A DNA stretch of 56,632 bases from JBDSZL01 sp039925145. GTDB taxonomy: Bacteria; Acidobacteriota; Vicinamibacteria; Vicinamibacterales; SCN-69-37. The stretch is taken from assembly GCA_039925145.1 (NCBI GenBank), contig JBDSZL010000034.1, forward strand, positions 1 through 56,632, written 5' to 3'. The stretch's first letter is position 1, and each line of letters opens with the position of its first letter. The translations under genes were made by a program, and so were the position numbers. The notes under the pieces were generated by a model. That model saw nothing but the letters and a program-made list of their open reading frames with translations. It made no database searches and was not told where the DNA came from. Below, in pieces: positions 26,506-35,453 of this stretch.

Positions 26506-28992
26506 TTAGATAGCGCCGCCAATCCGCATCCGATAAAACGACCTCCATACGAACAGCAGCATCACGGCAAAGAACGCCACTGCCAGCACATGGGTCAAGA
26601 GCGCGCCATGGTCGGCGGTCAACTGGACGGCCAGTTCCACGGCCAGCAGCCCGAACAACGTCGTGAACTTGATCACGGGGTTCATGGCGACCGACGACGT
26701 GTCCTTGAACGGATCGCCGACAGTGTCCCCCACGACGGTGGCTGCATGCAACTCCGTGCCTTTGGCCTTGAGCTCGACCTCGACGATTTTCTTGGCATTA
26801 TCCCAGGCCCCGCCGGCATTCGCCATGAAGATGGCCTGGAACAATCCGAACAGCGCAATCGACACCAGATAGCCGATGAAGAAGAACGGCTCGACGAACG
26901 CAAACGCCAGCGTGCCGAAGAACACGCCCATGAAGATGTTGAACATGCCCTTCTGCGCGTACTGCGTGCAGATGGCGACCACCTTCTTCGAGTCTTCCAC
27001 TGAGGCGCGCGTCGATCCCTCGAGCTTGATATTCGCCTTGATGAACTCGACCGCCCGATACGCCCCGGTCGTCACGGCTTGCGTCGAGGCACCGGTGAAC
27101 CAGTAGATCACCGACCCACCGGCAATCAGCCCCAGAAGAAACGGCGGGTGCAGCAGCGACAGCTTCGTCACCAGCTCGGGGTCGAGGCGATTGGTCAACG
27201 CCACGATAATCGAGAAGATCATCGTGGTCGCGCCCACCACGGCCGTCCCGATCAGCACGGGCTTCGCCGTTGCCTTGAAGGTGTTGCCCGCCCCGTCGTT
27301 CTCTTCGAGGTTGTGCTTGGCGAGCTCGAAGTTGACGTCGAAACCATAGTCCCTCTTCAGCTCGGCCTCGATGCCGGGCAACTGCTCAATCGTCGACAGC
27401 TCATAGACCGACTGCGCGTTGTCGGTCACCGGGCCGTAGGAGTCCACCGCGATGGTCACAGGGCCCATCCCGAGGAAGCCAAAGGCCACGAGGCCGAACG
27501 CGAAGACTGCAGGCGCAATCATCCCGATGTTCCCCAAGCCGAGGGTGCTGACTCCGTAGGCGATACCCATCAGAATCAGAATGCACATGCCAAGCCAGAA
27601 CGCCGAGAAGTTGCCGGCCACGAAGCCCGAGAGGATATTCAGCGACGCGCCGCCCTCACGCGACGAGATCACCACCTCGCGGACGTGGCTGGACTCGGTC
27701 GAAGTGAAGATTTTCACGAGTTCCGGGATGATGGCCCCCGCAAGGGTGCCGCACGTGATCACAGTGGCCAGCTTCCACCACAGCGTCGTGTCGCCGGCCG
27801 GACCGAGGGCCGGAATGAGCAGGTAGGAGGCGACATAAGTCAACCCGACGGAGAGAATCGAGGTCAGCCAGACAAGCCGGGTGAGCGGTGCCTCGTAGTT
27901 CATCCGATCGACGTGAAGGTACTGACGCTTGGCGACGGCCTCGTTCAACAGGTACGACGCGCCCGACGCCAGCACCATCACGATGCGCATCATGAAAATC
28001 CACACCAGCAGCTGCACCTGTGTGGACTCGGCTGTGACCGCCAGCAGAATGAACGAGATGAGCGCCACGCCCGTGACGCCATAGGTCTCGAACCCGTCGG
28101 CCGAGGGACCGACCGAGTCGCCAGCATTGTCGCCCGTGCAGTCGGCAATGACCCCTGGATTGCGCGCGTCGTCTTCCTTGATCTTGAAGACGATCTTCAT
28201 CAGGTCGGCCCCGATGTCGGCGATCTTCGTGAAGATCCCGCCGGCAATCCGAAGCGCCGCCGCCCCCAGCGACTCGCCAATCGCGAACCCGATGAAGCAG
28301 GGACCGGCGTAATCGCGCGGGATGAACAGCAGGATGACCAGCATCAATAGCAGTTCGACGCTGATGAGCATCATGCCGATGCTCATCCCCGCCTTCAGCG
28401 GAATGGCATAGCAGGGATATGGCTTTCCACGCAGGCTGGCAAACGCGGTCCGGGAATTCGCAAAGGTGTTGACCCTGATCCCGAACCACGCGACCCCGTA
28501 GCTGCCGGCGATGCCCACCAGGCTGAAGAGCAGGATGACGACGACCTTGATGGCGGGAAAATGCTGGAGCGCCCCGAAATACACCGCGATGATGGAGCCG
28601 ATGAAGAGCTCGAGCAGGAGCAGAAATTTACCCTGCTGCACGAGGTAGGTCTTGCACGTCTCGTAGATCAGCTCTGAGATCTCGAGCATCGAGCCATGCA
28701 CCGGCAGGTTCTTCAGCTGGTTGTAGATCACCAGCCCGAAGAGCAGTCCCATGGCAGAGACCACCAGGCCCACCATCAGCAGCGTGTGCCCGTCGATGCC
28801 GCCGAGAAACTGCACCTGCGACAAATCAGGCAGGACGAGATTGGCCTCGCCGCCAGGCCGGTGTGTGGCGCCCGCCGCTACACCCCCGGTTTCCTGAGCT
28901 GCCCGTGCGGCGACCGCTGTCATCCCGAGGATCAGCATCACCGCACACACCGCTACGAACCGCCTCACACCATGCGCCGCATTGGCTCTCAT
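26506..28992 (-). CDS. hppA: Membrane proton-pumping pyrophosphatase, K+-independent type
   Basis: The 828-residue protein has about 16 membrane helices and hydrolyses pyrophosphate while pumping H+ out of the cytosol. The substrate-site motifs are ADIGADLMKIVFKIKEDDAR, VIADCTGDNAGDSVGPSADG and GGAWDNAKK near the C-terminus. The potassium-switch motif reads GNTFKATAKP; lysine at this position is typical of K+-independent H+ pumps, while K+-dependent ones have alanine. It starts with a long cleavable-looking signal region (residues 10-32), and GGAG precedes the ATG. It is transcribed toward the tonB operon. Confidence 0.94.
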   Translation of the reverse strand: MRANAAHGVRRFVAVCAVMLILGMTAVAARAAQETGGVAAGATHRPGGEANLVLPDLSQVQFLGGIDGHTLLMVGLVVSAMGLLFGLVIYNQLKNLPVHGSMLEISELIYETCKTYLVQQGKFLLLLELFIGSIIAVYFGALQHFPAIKVVVILLFSLVGIAGSYGVAWFGIRVNTFANSRTAFASLRGKPYPCYAIPLKAGMSIGMMLISVELLLMLVILLFIPRDYAGPCFIGFAIGESLGAAALRIAGGIFTKIADIGADLMKIVFKIKEDDARNPGVIADCTGDNAGDSVGPSADGFETYGVTGVALISFILLAVTAESTQVQLLVWIFMMRIVMVLASGASYLLNEAVAKRQYLHVDRMNYEAPLTRLVWLTSILSVGLTYVASYLLIPALGPAGDTTLWWKLATVITCGTLAGAIIPELVKIFTSTESSHVREVVISSREGGASLNILSGFVAGNFSAFWLGMCILILMGIAYGVSTLGLGNIGMIAPAVFAFGLVAFGFLGMGPVTIAVDSYGPVTDNAQSVYELSTIEQLPGIEAELKRDYGFDVNFELAKHNLEENDGAGNTFKATAKPVLIGTAVVGATTMIFSIIVALTNRLDPELVTKLSLLHPPFLLGLIAGGSVIYWFTGASTQAVTTGAYRAVEFIKANIKLEGSTRASVEDSKKVVAICTQYAQKGMFNIFMGVFFGTLAFAFVEPFFFIGYLVSIALFGLFQAIFMANAGGAWDNAKKIVEVELKAKGTELHAATVVGDTVGDPFKDTSSVAMNPVIKFTTLFGLLAVELAVQLTADHGALLTHVLAVAFFAVMLLFVWRSFYRMRIGGAI

Positions 28993-29079
28993 GCATCGAT
29001 CTCCAGTTGGGTAACGTTCAGCAGGTTACTCTACAGGCGGGACCGCTCGCGATGCCAGAGATCGTTCACTGACGGGCGA

Positions 29080-29700
29080 TCAGGATCGACGAGTCGGCCC
29101 CACGGCGGAGGTATTCGCCTGGATGCGCGAGGGCAGACCCATCCCGCCCGTGAGCAGGACGCGGAGCCCCTCTTCGACGGTCATGTCTGGATACGACACC
29201 TGATCCGGCGTCGCAATGATGATGTCGCCCAGGTAGAGATGATTGGTCGGCACGTAGATCGCGAACAGCGGCTCGGGGCCGCGGCCACGCTCCAGCACGA
29301 ACTCCTTGGTCAGGAAGCCGAGCACGAACCCGCGCGAGGCGTGCTCCACCACGACTACCCGCTTGAACCCAACTTCGTTGTCTGGCGAAAACGCAGACAT
29401 GAGCTGCTTGACCGGCGCGTAGATCGTGCGGAACAGCGGCACGTGCAGCAGCAGTTGCTCGCCGCGCTGCAGCACACGCCGTCCGAACACGTTGGTGGCG
29501 AGCAGGCCCGCGGAGAAGACGATGAGGGCGGTGGCGACCAGGCCCAGCCCGGGCACAGGCCGGCCCACGAACCGCTCCCCCAGGCCGCTGGTCAGCCCGT
29601 CAGCCCACCGGATGACCCACACGATCGCGACGACGCTCACGACCACCGGCACCGTGACGAAGAAACCGGTCACGAACCGACGCCGGAGCCAGGGCCACAT
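29080..29700 (-). CDS. DUF502 family membrane protein
   Basis: The 206-residue protein has two N-terminal membrane helices (FVTGFFVTVPVVVSVVAIVW and LGLVATALIVFSAGLLATNV) and a conserved soluble part with HVPLFRTIYAPVKQLMSAF and YVPTNHLYLGDIIIATP, the DUF502 signature. The function is not established. It lies 21 bp downstream of secF, so it is probably transcribed with the Sec genes, but whether it contributes to export is unknown. Confidence 0.85.
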   Translation of the reverse strand: MWPWLRRRFVTGFFVTVPVVVSVVAIVWVIRWADGLTSGLGERFVGRPVPGLGLVATALIVFSAGLLATNVFGRRVLQRGEQLLLHVPLFRTIYAPVKQLMSAFSPDNEVGFKRVVVVEHASRGFVLGFLTKEFVLERGRGPEPLFAIYVPTNHLYLGDIIIATPDQVSYPDMTVEEGLRVLLTGGMGLPSRIQANTSAVGPTRRS

Positions 29701-29721
29701 GAGCAGCGTGACTCGCGCGCG

Positions 29722-30687
29722 TTACGCGCGAGCTCGTCGTCGGGGCTCCGCTGGGATCGCTTTCTGGACTTGAGCCGTCGGCGTGGGCGTGCGCCGGCTG
29801 AGAATGATCGCGATGGCCGCGGCAATGAAGACGGTGGAGTAGGTGCCGGTGATGATGCCGATGAGCATCGTAAAGGCAAATCCGCGGAGCACCTCGCCGC
29901 CGAGCACGAAGAGCGCCAGCACCGCGAGCATTGTCGTGCCGGACGTGATGATGGTGCGCCCCAACGTCTGGTTGACGCTGCGGTTGACAACCTCATCGAG
30001 CGGCTCGCGGCGGCTGAGCCGCTGATTCTCACGGACGCGATCGAACACGACGATCGTGTCGTTGACGGAATATCCGGCGATGGTCAGGATGGCGGCAATC
30101 ACGTTCAGCGAGATCTCGTAGCCAAACCACGACAGGAACACGAGCGTGATGAGAATGTCGTGGAACGTCGCGACGATCGCGCCCACCGCGAAGGTGATCC
30201 GGAAGCGGACGGCCACATACAGCAGGATGCCGCCGAGGGCTGTCAGGGTGGCCCAGATGCCCTTGCTCTGCAGGTCCTTGCCGATACTCGGTCCAACGAT
30301 GTCTCGCTGGATGATCTTGAAGTCCCCAAGGTTGGCCGCCCGCATCGCAGACTCGATGCGCGTCGAGCCTTCGTCGAGGTCGCGCTGCTCCTGCCCGCTC
30401 GCGAGCGGCAGCCGAATCATGATGTCGCTCTTGCCAGCGCCCTCCTGGATGCGCTGGACGACCGCATCACCGCCTGCCGACCCCAGGGCCGAACGGACGG
30501 CGTCCTCGGCGACCGGGCGCGCAAACTCGAGAACGACGACTGTGCCGCCCGTGAAGTCGATACCGAGGGGCACGCCACCGCGGAAGTACGTGGTCGCCAC
30601 GCCGGCCCAGATCAGGCCAATCGACAGGATGACGGCGTGCCACCGCCACTTGATGAAGTTGTAATTCGCGTTCTCGAAAATGCGCAT
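29722..30687 (-). CDS. secF: Protein translocase subunit SecF
   Basis: The 321-residue protein has six membrane helices and the SecF motifs GIDFTGGTVVVLEF, SVNDTIVVFDRVREN and TLGRTIITSGTTMLAVLALF. With SecD it uses the proton gradient to pull exported proteins through SecYEG on the periplasmic side. A basic, Pro/Arg-rich tail ends the protein. It follows secD after 15 bp, in the standard yajC-secD-secF order. Confidence 0.96.
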   Translation of the reverse strand: MRIFENANYNFIKWRWHAVILSIGLIWAGVATTYFRGGVPLGIDFTGGTVVVLEFARPVAEDAVRSALGSAGGDAVVQRIQEGAGKSDIMIRLPLASGQEQRDLDEGSTRIESAMRAANLGDFKIIQRDIVGPSIGKDLQSKGIWATLTALGGILLYVAVRFRITFAVGAIVATFHDILITLVFLSWFGYEISLNVIAAILTIAGYSVNDTIVVFDRVRENQRLSRREPLDEVVNRSVNQTLGRTIITSGTTMLAVLALFVLGGEVLRGFAFTMLIGIITGTYSTVFIAAAIAIILSRRTPTPTAQVQKAIPAEPRRRARA

Positions 30688-30702
30688 GGTGCGGGGTCTC
30701 TG

Positions 30703-32265
30703 CTAGATGCTCAGCTGGGAGGAGCCGGCCGGCCGCCTTGAAAGCACGAACTCGAAGACGGTGCGCGACACGAACACCGACGTGAAGATGTTAGAGACCA
30801 GCCCCGCCATCAGCGTGGTCGCGAAGCCTCGGATTGGGCCCGTGCCGAACTGCAGCAGGAACACCGCCGCGATCAACGAAGCCACGTGTGTGTCGACAAT
30901 GGTGATGAACACACGATCGAAACCGGCGGCCACCGCCTGACGGGCGCTCTTCTTCTTCTGAAGCTCTTCTCGGATGCGCTCGAAAATGAGCACGTTCGAG
31001 TCGACCCCCATGCCGATCGTCAGGATGAAGCCTGCGATCCCAGGCAGGGTCATCACGGCGTGCAGGTACGCCATGATGCCGAGGAGAATCACCAGATTGA
31101 GCGTCACGGACACGAAGGCGTTGATGCCCGCGAGCCGGTAGTACAGGAGCATGAACGCCGTGACGAGCAGCAAGCCCGTGATCGAGGCGATCACGCCGGA
31201 GCGGATGGAGTCTTGCCCCAGCGTGGGCCCGACTTCCCGCTGTTCCAGGTAGGTCAGCGAGGCGGGCAGTGCCCCCGAGCGGAGCATCAGCGCCAGATCG
31301 GCGACCTCTTGCCTGGTGAACCGGCCCGTGATGCTCGCGTCCTCGGATCTGATGGCGCCTTGGATAACGGGAGCCGACTGCACCTGGTTGTCGAGGATGA
31401 TGGCGAGCTGCTTGCCGACGTTCTCGCTGGTGACCACGCTGAACTTCGCGACACCTTCGCGATTCAGCGAGAAGCGGACCATCGGCCCGTTGTTTTCGTC
31501 GAGCCCGGCGCTGGCGTTGCGCAAGTCGCGACCCGTCACGGCAGCCACTTTGCGGACGAGGTAGAACCCGCGTGTGGTATCGGTGCCGGAGCCAGAGGTG
31601 CCCTGCACCACCTGCATGTCGGGTGGCACCTGTCCACCGTAGGCCTGCAGCAACGAGGCTTCGTCGGTGGTGGGTCCCGCGGCCACGATCTTCAGCTCGA
31701 GCATCGCCGTGTTCTTGATGATTTCTTTGGCGTGCGCGACGTCGGTGACACCCGGCAGCTGCACCATGATCTGGTTGCCCGCATTGCCGTACGGGGTGAT
31801 GGTCGGCTCGGACACACCGAGCTCGTTGACGCGCCGCTCAATCGTCTGGATGGCCTGCGTGACGGCATCGGCGCGCGTCTGCACGAGCACGTTCGGCTTC
31901 ATCCGGAAGAGGTAGCTGCCATTCGGGCCAGGCTCCCGGTCGAACGACGTGTTCACGAGCGGCTCGACGATCGCGCGAAACGTCTGGTCATTGGCTGCCG
32001 GAACGCCCTCGATCGTGAAATCCGACATCGCCGGTTTGGTGGTGACGGTGATGCCCTTGTCCTTGAGCGCCTGCCGGACCTGCTCGGAGACCGTCTCGGT
32101 CTGCAAGCGCACCGCATCGTCGGTCTGCACGCCGAGCACGAGGTGCACGCCGCCTTTGAGGTCAAGACCCAGCCGCACCTTCTTGGACAGGGGCGTGAAG
32201 GAAATGATGGCCAGCCCCGTGACGACGAGGATGACGAGCAGCTTGCGTATCAGAATCTTGTTCAT
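30703..32265 (-). CDS. secD: Protein translocase subunit SecD
   Basis: The 520-residue protein has an N-terminal helix, LGLDLKGGVHLVLGV, a large periplasmic domain and five C-terminal helices with MGVDSNVLIFERIREEL, the RND-type proton-relay region, and FGTGPIRGFATTL. It partners SecF. yajC ends 3 bp upstream, so the genes are tightly coupled. Confidence 0.96.
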   Translation of the reverse strand: MNKILIRKLLVILVVTGLAIISFTPLSKKVRLGLDLKGGVHLVLGVQTDDAVRLQTETVSEQVRQALKDKGITVTTKPAMSDFTIEGVPAANDQTFRAIVEPLVNTSFDREPGPNGSYLFRMKPNVLVQTRADAVTQAIQTIERRVNELGVSEPTITPYGNAGNQIMVQLPGVTDVAHAKEIIKNTAMLELKIVAAGPTTDEASLLQAYGGQVPPDMQVVQGTSGSGTDTTRGFYLVRKVAAVTGRDLRNASAGLDENNGPMVRFSLNREGVAKFSVVTSENVGKQLAIILDNQVQSAPVIQGAIRSEDASITGRFTRQEVADLALMLRSGALPASLTYLEQREVGPTLGQDSIRSGVIASITGLLLVTAFMLLYYRLAGINAFVSVTLNLVILLGIMAYLHAVMTLPGIAGFILTIGMGVDSNVLIFERIREELQKKKSARQAVAAGFDRVFITIVDTHVASLIAAVFLLQFGTGPIRGFATTLMAGLVSNIFTSVFVSRTVFEFVLSRRPAGSSQLSI

Positions 32266-32268
32266 GCG

Positions 32269-32619
32269 TTAGAGCGAGCCGCCCCCCTGTGGGACAACCG
32301 GCTCCTCTCCCTGGTAGCCGCCAATCGCCGCCCTGGCGACGTCGACGCGGACTTTATCGGCAATCTGCACCTGCACGGTCTTGTCTTCGAGCTTTGTGAC
32401 AACGCCGTAGATCCCGCTCGTGAGGACCACCCGGTCCGCGAGCTTGAGACCGGACTGGAAATCCTGAACCTTCTTCTGCCTCTTTCTCATGGGCAGCAGC
32501 ACGAGTACATAGAAGATGCCGATCATGAGCGCAAACGGCAGCAACGATATGAGAGTGCTTTGAGACGAGGCGCCAGGCTGAGCCATGGCCAGGACGAATG
32601 GGAGCATGATCTGGGTCAT
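32269..32619 (-). CDS. yajC: Preprotein translocase accessory subunit YajC
   Basis: The 116-residue protein has one membrane helix (LLPFALMIGIFYVLVLLP) followed by the conserved RKRQKKVQDFQSGLKLADRV and a small SH3-like cytoplasmic domain (VVLTSGIYGVVTKLEDKTVQ). YajC associates with SecDF. It begins where tgt ends with no gap, in the widespread tgt-yajC-secD-secF order. Confidence 0.95.
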   Translation of the reverse strand: MTQIMLPFVLAMAQPGASSQSTLISLLPFALMIGIFYVLVLLPMRKRQKKVQDFQSGLKLADRVVLTSGIYGVVTKLEDKTVQVQIADKVRVDVARAAIGGYQGEEPVVPQGGGSL

Positions 32620-33780
32620 TTACGCGGGTGCAGGGCCGGAATAGGTTTCGCGGAACGTTCGCCTGAACAACTCGAAGGTTCCGAACTCAATAGCCTTCCT
32701 AATCGCCCGCATAGTGTCAAGGTAAAAGTGCAGATTATGCAACGTGTTAAGGGCGGCGCCGCTCATCTCGCCCGCCAGAAACAGATGCCGCAGATACGCG
32801 CGCGAATGGCGTCGGCACGTCGGGCACTGGCACTCCGGATCGGGCGGCCGCTCGTCGGTGGCGTAGCGCGCGTTCTTGATCGAGAGGCGTCCCTGCCTGG
32901 TGAAGAGCTGGCCGTTCCGTGCGTTCCGAGTCGGCAGCACGCAATCGAAGAGGTCGATTCCCCGAGCCACGCATTCCACGAGGTCTTCCGGTGTGCCGGT
33001 GCCCATGAGATAGCGCGGCCGTTCTTCCGGGAGCTGCACGGCGGTGTGTTCCACGACGTCGTACATCGCCGAGGTGGGCTCGCCCACCGACAGGCCCCCG
33101 ATGGCGTAGGCCTCGAATCCCACTTGGCGGGTCCCGGCGACGCTCCGATCGCGCAGATCCAGAAAGGTGCCGCCCTGGACGATCCCGAACTGGGCCTGAC
33201 CGGGCGTAGACACGACGACATCGGGCACTGAGCCACACGTGACGGCCAGAAAGCGATCGCGTCCGCGGCGCGCCCACCGGAGCGTCCGCTCCATGGCCGC
33301 TACAGAAGTCTCGGGCGTGGCCGGCCAGCTCGGACACTCGTCGAACATCATCGCCACATCCGAACCCAGGCGGCTCTGAATATCCACGACCGACTCAGGC
33401 GTGAGGCAGAGCGCGCGACCATCGAGGTGCGACTGGAACACGACCCCCGTCTCGTCGATCTGGCGCCGGGCCGCGAGCGAGAACACCTGATAGCCGCCAG
33501 AGTCGGTCAGGATGGGCCGCGACCAGCCCATGAACGCGTGCAGCCCGCCAAGCGACGCAATCAGCGCATCACTCGGCCGCACGTGCAGGTGATACGTGTT
33601 GGCCAGGATGATCTCGGCGCCAAGTGAGCTGACTTGATCGAGCGTGACGCCTTTGATTGCCCCGCGTGTGCCGACGGGCATGAACGCTGGCGTCTCGACC
33701 GACCCATGCGCCAGCTGCAGACGTCCACGCCGCGCGTGCCCATCACGATGCTGTATTTCGAATCCGCACTGCGCGGTCAC
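32620..33780 (-). CDS. tgt: Queuine tRNA-ribosyltransferase
   Basis: The 386-residue TIM-barrel enzyme exchanges guanine-34 for preQ1 in tRNAs with GUN anticodons. It has the general acid/base aspartate in ILTDSGGYQVFSL, the nucleophile aspartate in GIDLFDCVLPTRNARNG, and the zinc site CQCPTC with a later histidine. The start is GTG at 33780, six bases after TAGGCT on the minus strand, so the tgt-yajC-secDF mRNA is probably leaderless. It is divergent from ddl. Confidence 0.95.
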   Translation of the reverse strand: MTAQCGFEIQHRDGHARRGRLQLAHGSVETPAFMPVGTRGAIKGVTLDQVSSLGAEIILANTYHLHVRPSDALIASLGGLHAFMGWSRPILTDSGGYQVFSLAARRQIDETGVVFQSHLDGRALCLTPESVVDIQSRLGSDVAMMFDECPSWPATPETSVAAMERTLRWARRGRDRFLAVTCGSVPDVVVSTPGQAQFGIVQGGTFLDLRDRSVAGTRQVGFEAYAIGGLSVGEPTSAMYDVVEHTAVQLPEERPRYLMGTGTPEDLVECVARGIDLFDCVLPTRNARNGQLFTRQGRLSIKNARYATDERPPDPECQCPTCRRHSRAYLRHLFLAGEMSGAALNTLHNLHFYLDTMRAIRKAIEFGTFELFRRTFRETYSGPAPA

Positions 33781-33786
33781 GGCGTT

Positions 33787-33796
33787 AGCCTATAAT
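33787..33796. promoter_or_regulatory. Overlapping divergent -10 boxes of tgt and ddl
   Basis: TAGGCT on the minus strand (33787-33792) is six bases before the tgt GTG. TATAAT on the plus strand (33791-33796) reads toward ddl and shares two bases with it. The ddl transcript would have a leader of about 45 nt with a TGCCCGTTCGGGCA hairpin. Confidence 0.5.
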
Positions 33797-33847
33797 GACT
33801 CGCGAGTTGCCCGTTCGGGCACGACGCCGAGCCTCGAACATCTTCCT

Positions 33848-35008
33848 GTGAAACGTCTTCGTGTTGGCGTGTTGTATGGCGGCCGGTCGGGCGAGCACGA
33901 AGTCTCGCTTGCGTCCGCGGCCGCGGTGTTCGCCAACCTCGATCGTCATCGCTACGAGCCCATCGCGATCCGGATCGAGAAGGATGGCCGCTGGGTGCTG
34001 GCCGACCGTCCGCCGTCAGCGGCATCGGCGGCCGAAGTCATCGACCAGATGCGCGGAGAGTCGGCGCGCCTGCGCGGCGGGCGCGATGTGGTGCTGCCGC
34101 CGCAACCCGGCGAGGAGGCACTGCTGCTGCTCGAGCGGCGTCCCGCCCGCCGCGATGATGGTGGCGCCGTCGCGGCCGTCACCGGACTGGCGCTCGACGT
34201 CATCTTTCCAGTGCTGCACGGCCCGTACGGCGAGGACGGCACGATGCAAGGGCTCCTCGAGCTCGCCAACGTGCCCTACGTCGGCTGCGGTGTGCTCGCG
34301 TCCGCCGTGGGCATGGACAAGATCGTGATGAAGGCGCTCTTTCGTACACACGGCCTGCGCGTGCCCGAATGGGTCGCCGTCCGGCGCAACGACTGGCGCG
34401 CGGATCCCGAGGCCGTCACCACGCTCGTGGAGAAGCGGTTGAGTTATCCGCTGTTCGTGAAGCCCGCCAATCTCGGATCGAGTGTGGGCATCTCGAAGGT
34501 GCACGGCCGCGCCGAGCTCGGTCCCGCGATCGATCTCGCTGCCGAGTTCGATCGCCGCGTCCTCGTCGAGGTGGGCGTACCGGACGCGCGCGAAATCGAA
34601 TGCGCAGTGCTGGGCCTGGACGCGCCGCGTGCATCGGTGCTCGGCGAAATCGTGCCGTCGCGCGAGTTCTACGATTACGAAGCGAAGTACATCGACAGCG
34701 GCTCACGCACCGATATTCCCGCCGGGCTCGACGCGACCATGACCGAGCGCATTCAACAGCAGGCGCTCATCGCGTTCGAGGCGATCGACGGCGCGGGCCT
34801 CGCGCGCGTCGACTTTCTGCTGAGCCGTTCGTCGGGCGATCTCTTCGTCAACGAGATCAACACCATGCCCGGCTTCACGACGATCAGCATGTTCTCGAAA
34901 CTGTGGGCCGCGTCCGGTATCGAGTACCCCGCGCTGATCGACGAGCTGATCGCGATCGCGATCGCGCGCCATCACGACAAACAGCAGCTCCGCACGACCG
35001 CGTTCTGA
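33848..35008 (+). CDS. ddl: D-alanine-D-alanine ligase
   Basis: The 386-residue ATP-grasp enzyme makes D-Ala-D-Ala for peptidoglycan. It has VGVLYGGRSGEHEVSLASA at the start, the ATP-binding LFVKPANLGSSVGISKV, the FYDYEAKYIDSGSRTDIPA loop with the tyrosine and lysine of D-Ala ligases, and the metal site VNEINTMPGFT. The GTG at 33848 is used because homologues start a few residues before VGVLYGG; the frame is open back to 33644 inside divergent tgt, which is not plausible. A hairpin and T-run follow the stop. Confidence 0.94.
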   Translation: MKRLRVGVLYGGRSGEHEVSLASAAAVFANLDRHRYEPIAIRIEKDGRWVLADRPPSAASAAEVIDQMRGESARLRGGRDVVLPPQPGEEALLLLERRPARRDDGGAVAAVTGLALDVIFPVLHGPYGEDGTMQGLLELANVPYVGCGVLASAVGMDKIVMKALFRTHGLRVPEWVAVRRNDWRADPEAVTTLVEKRLSYPLFVKPANLGSSVGISKVHGRAELGPAIDLAAEFDRRVLVEVGVPDAREIECAVLGLDAPRASVLGEIVPSREFYDYEAKYIDSGSRTDIPAGLDATMTERIQQQALIAFEAIDGAGLARVDFLLSRSSGDLFVNEINTMPGFTTISMFSKLWAASGIEYPALIDELIAIAIARHHDKQQLRTTAF

Positions 35009-35013
35009 TCGCA

Positions 35014-35047
35014 TTGCGCGCAACCGCGCAAACCTGCACATTTTTTT
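35014..35047 (+). terminator. Probable ddl terminator
   Basis: TTGCGCG (35014-35020) and CGCGCAA (35025-35031) form a perfect 7-bp stem just after the ddl stop; seven T follow at 35041-35047. The nine-base gap before the T-run makes it imperfect. Confidence 0.5.
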
Positions 35048-35079
35048 GGACGATTTTGACAAAGGCTGTCACTTTGTGC

Positions 35080-35109
35080 TTGACAGACCTGAGACATGGT
35101 ACGTAATCT
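35080..35109 (+). promoter_or_regulatory. Promoter of the candidate small RNA
   Basis: TTGACA (35080-35085) and TAATCT (35104-35109) are 18 bp apart. The local sequence is AT-richer than the surroundings. A second TTGACA at 35056 has no matching -10. Confidence 0.6.
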
Positions 35110-35114
35110 ACATC

Positions 35115-35314
35115 TTGCGTGAGAGGTTCTCGCTCAGGCCAGTTATGGGGTACGGCAAGCGGCTCTGGAGCTGGGCGCTCACGTCATTCAGGTGATGGAT
35201 CAGGATTGCGCACGACCCAAACGCACGCGGCGCTCGAGGCGCGCGCGAGTCAATCCACCAGCCTGGCCAAGGGCGCGAACGGGTGCGGCAGTGATGCCAG
35301 CGCCCTTTTTTTTT
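35115..35314 (+). ncRNA. Candidate structured small RNA of about 195 nt
   Basis: A promoter at 35080-35109 and an intrinsic terminator at 35271-35314 enclose about 195 nt with no convincing protein. GGCCAG near 35138 can pair with CTGGCC near 35263, closing a long-range stem around a GC-rich interior, and smaller hairpins are possible. The size and a long closing stem would fit a 6S RNA, but I do not recognise a diagnostic motif, so family assignment is open. A 26-codon frame from a TTG at 35115, five bases after the -10 box, is a possible leaderless leader peptide and the main alternative reading. Confidence 0.45.
35271..35314 (+). terminator. Intrinsic terminator of the candidate small RNA
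   Basis: GGGCGC (35271-35276) pairs with GCGCCC (35300-35305); an inner GGCA/TGCC stem closes a GTGA loop. Nine T follow at once (35306-35314). Confidence 0.75.
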
Positions 35315-35321
35315 AGTTAGT

Positions 35322-35342
35322 CAGATGCCGGTGCGGCATCTG
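35322..35342 (+). other. Perfect 9-bp hairpin between small RNA and microprotein gene
   Basis: CAGATGCCG and CGGCATCTG pair around a GTG loop, eight bases after the terminator T-run. The remaining stretch to 35429 shows no clear promoter. It may be part of the leader of the microprotein mRNA. Confidence 0.4.
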
Positions 35343-35453
35343 CCACGACGCACGGGCGCTTCATGCGCAGGTCTGGCGGCCAATCGGTCGAGGCGCTGCA
35401 GCTGGGGTTGAGAGCTCGAGCACCAATCCATGATGAAGGGAGGGATACACACA

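Noticed and set aside
28696..30741. 681-codon open frame on the plus strand
   Set aside because: It is antisense to hppA, the DUF502 gene and secF, which all have strong family motifs. Long antisense frames are expected in GC-rich DNA, and its translation is His/Arg/Asp-rich without any domain.
30886..33231. 781-codon open frame on the plus strand
   Set aside because: It is the antisense shadow of secD, yajC and tgt; composition is low-complexity His/Arg/Asp and there is no promoter or ribosome site.
35123..35316. Frame reading EVLAQASYGVRQAALELG then AHVIQVMDQ, faintly like a flagellar rod/hook protein C-terminus
   Set aside because: It has no start codon after the preceding TGA, runs through the terminator T-run, and no flagellar gene is nearby. 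The similarity is probably chance, though a relic cannot be fully excluded.
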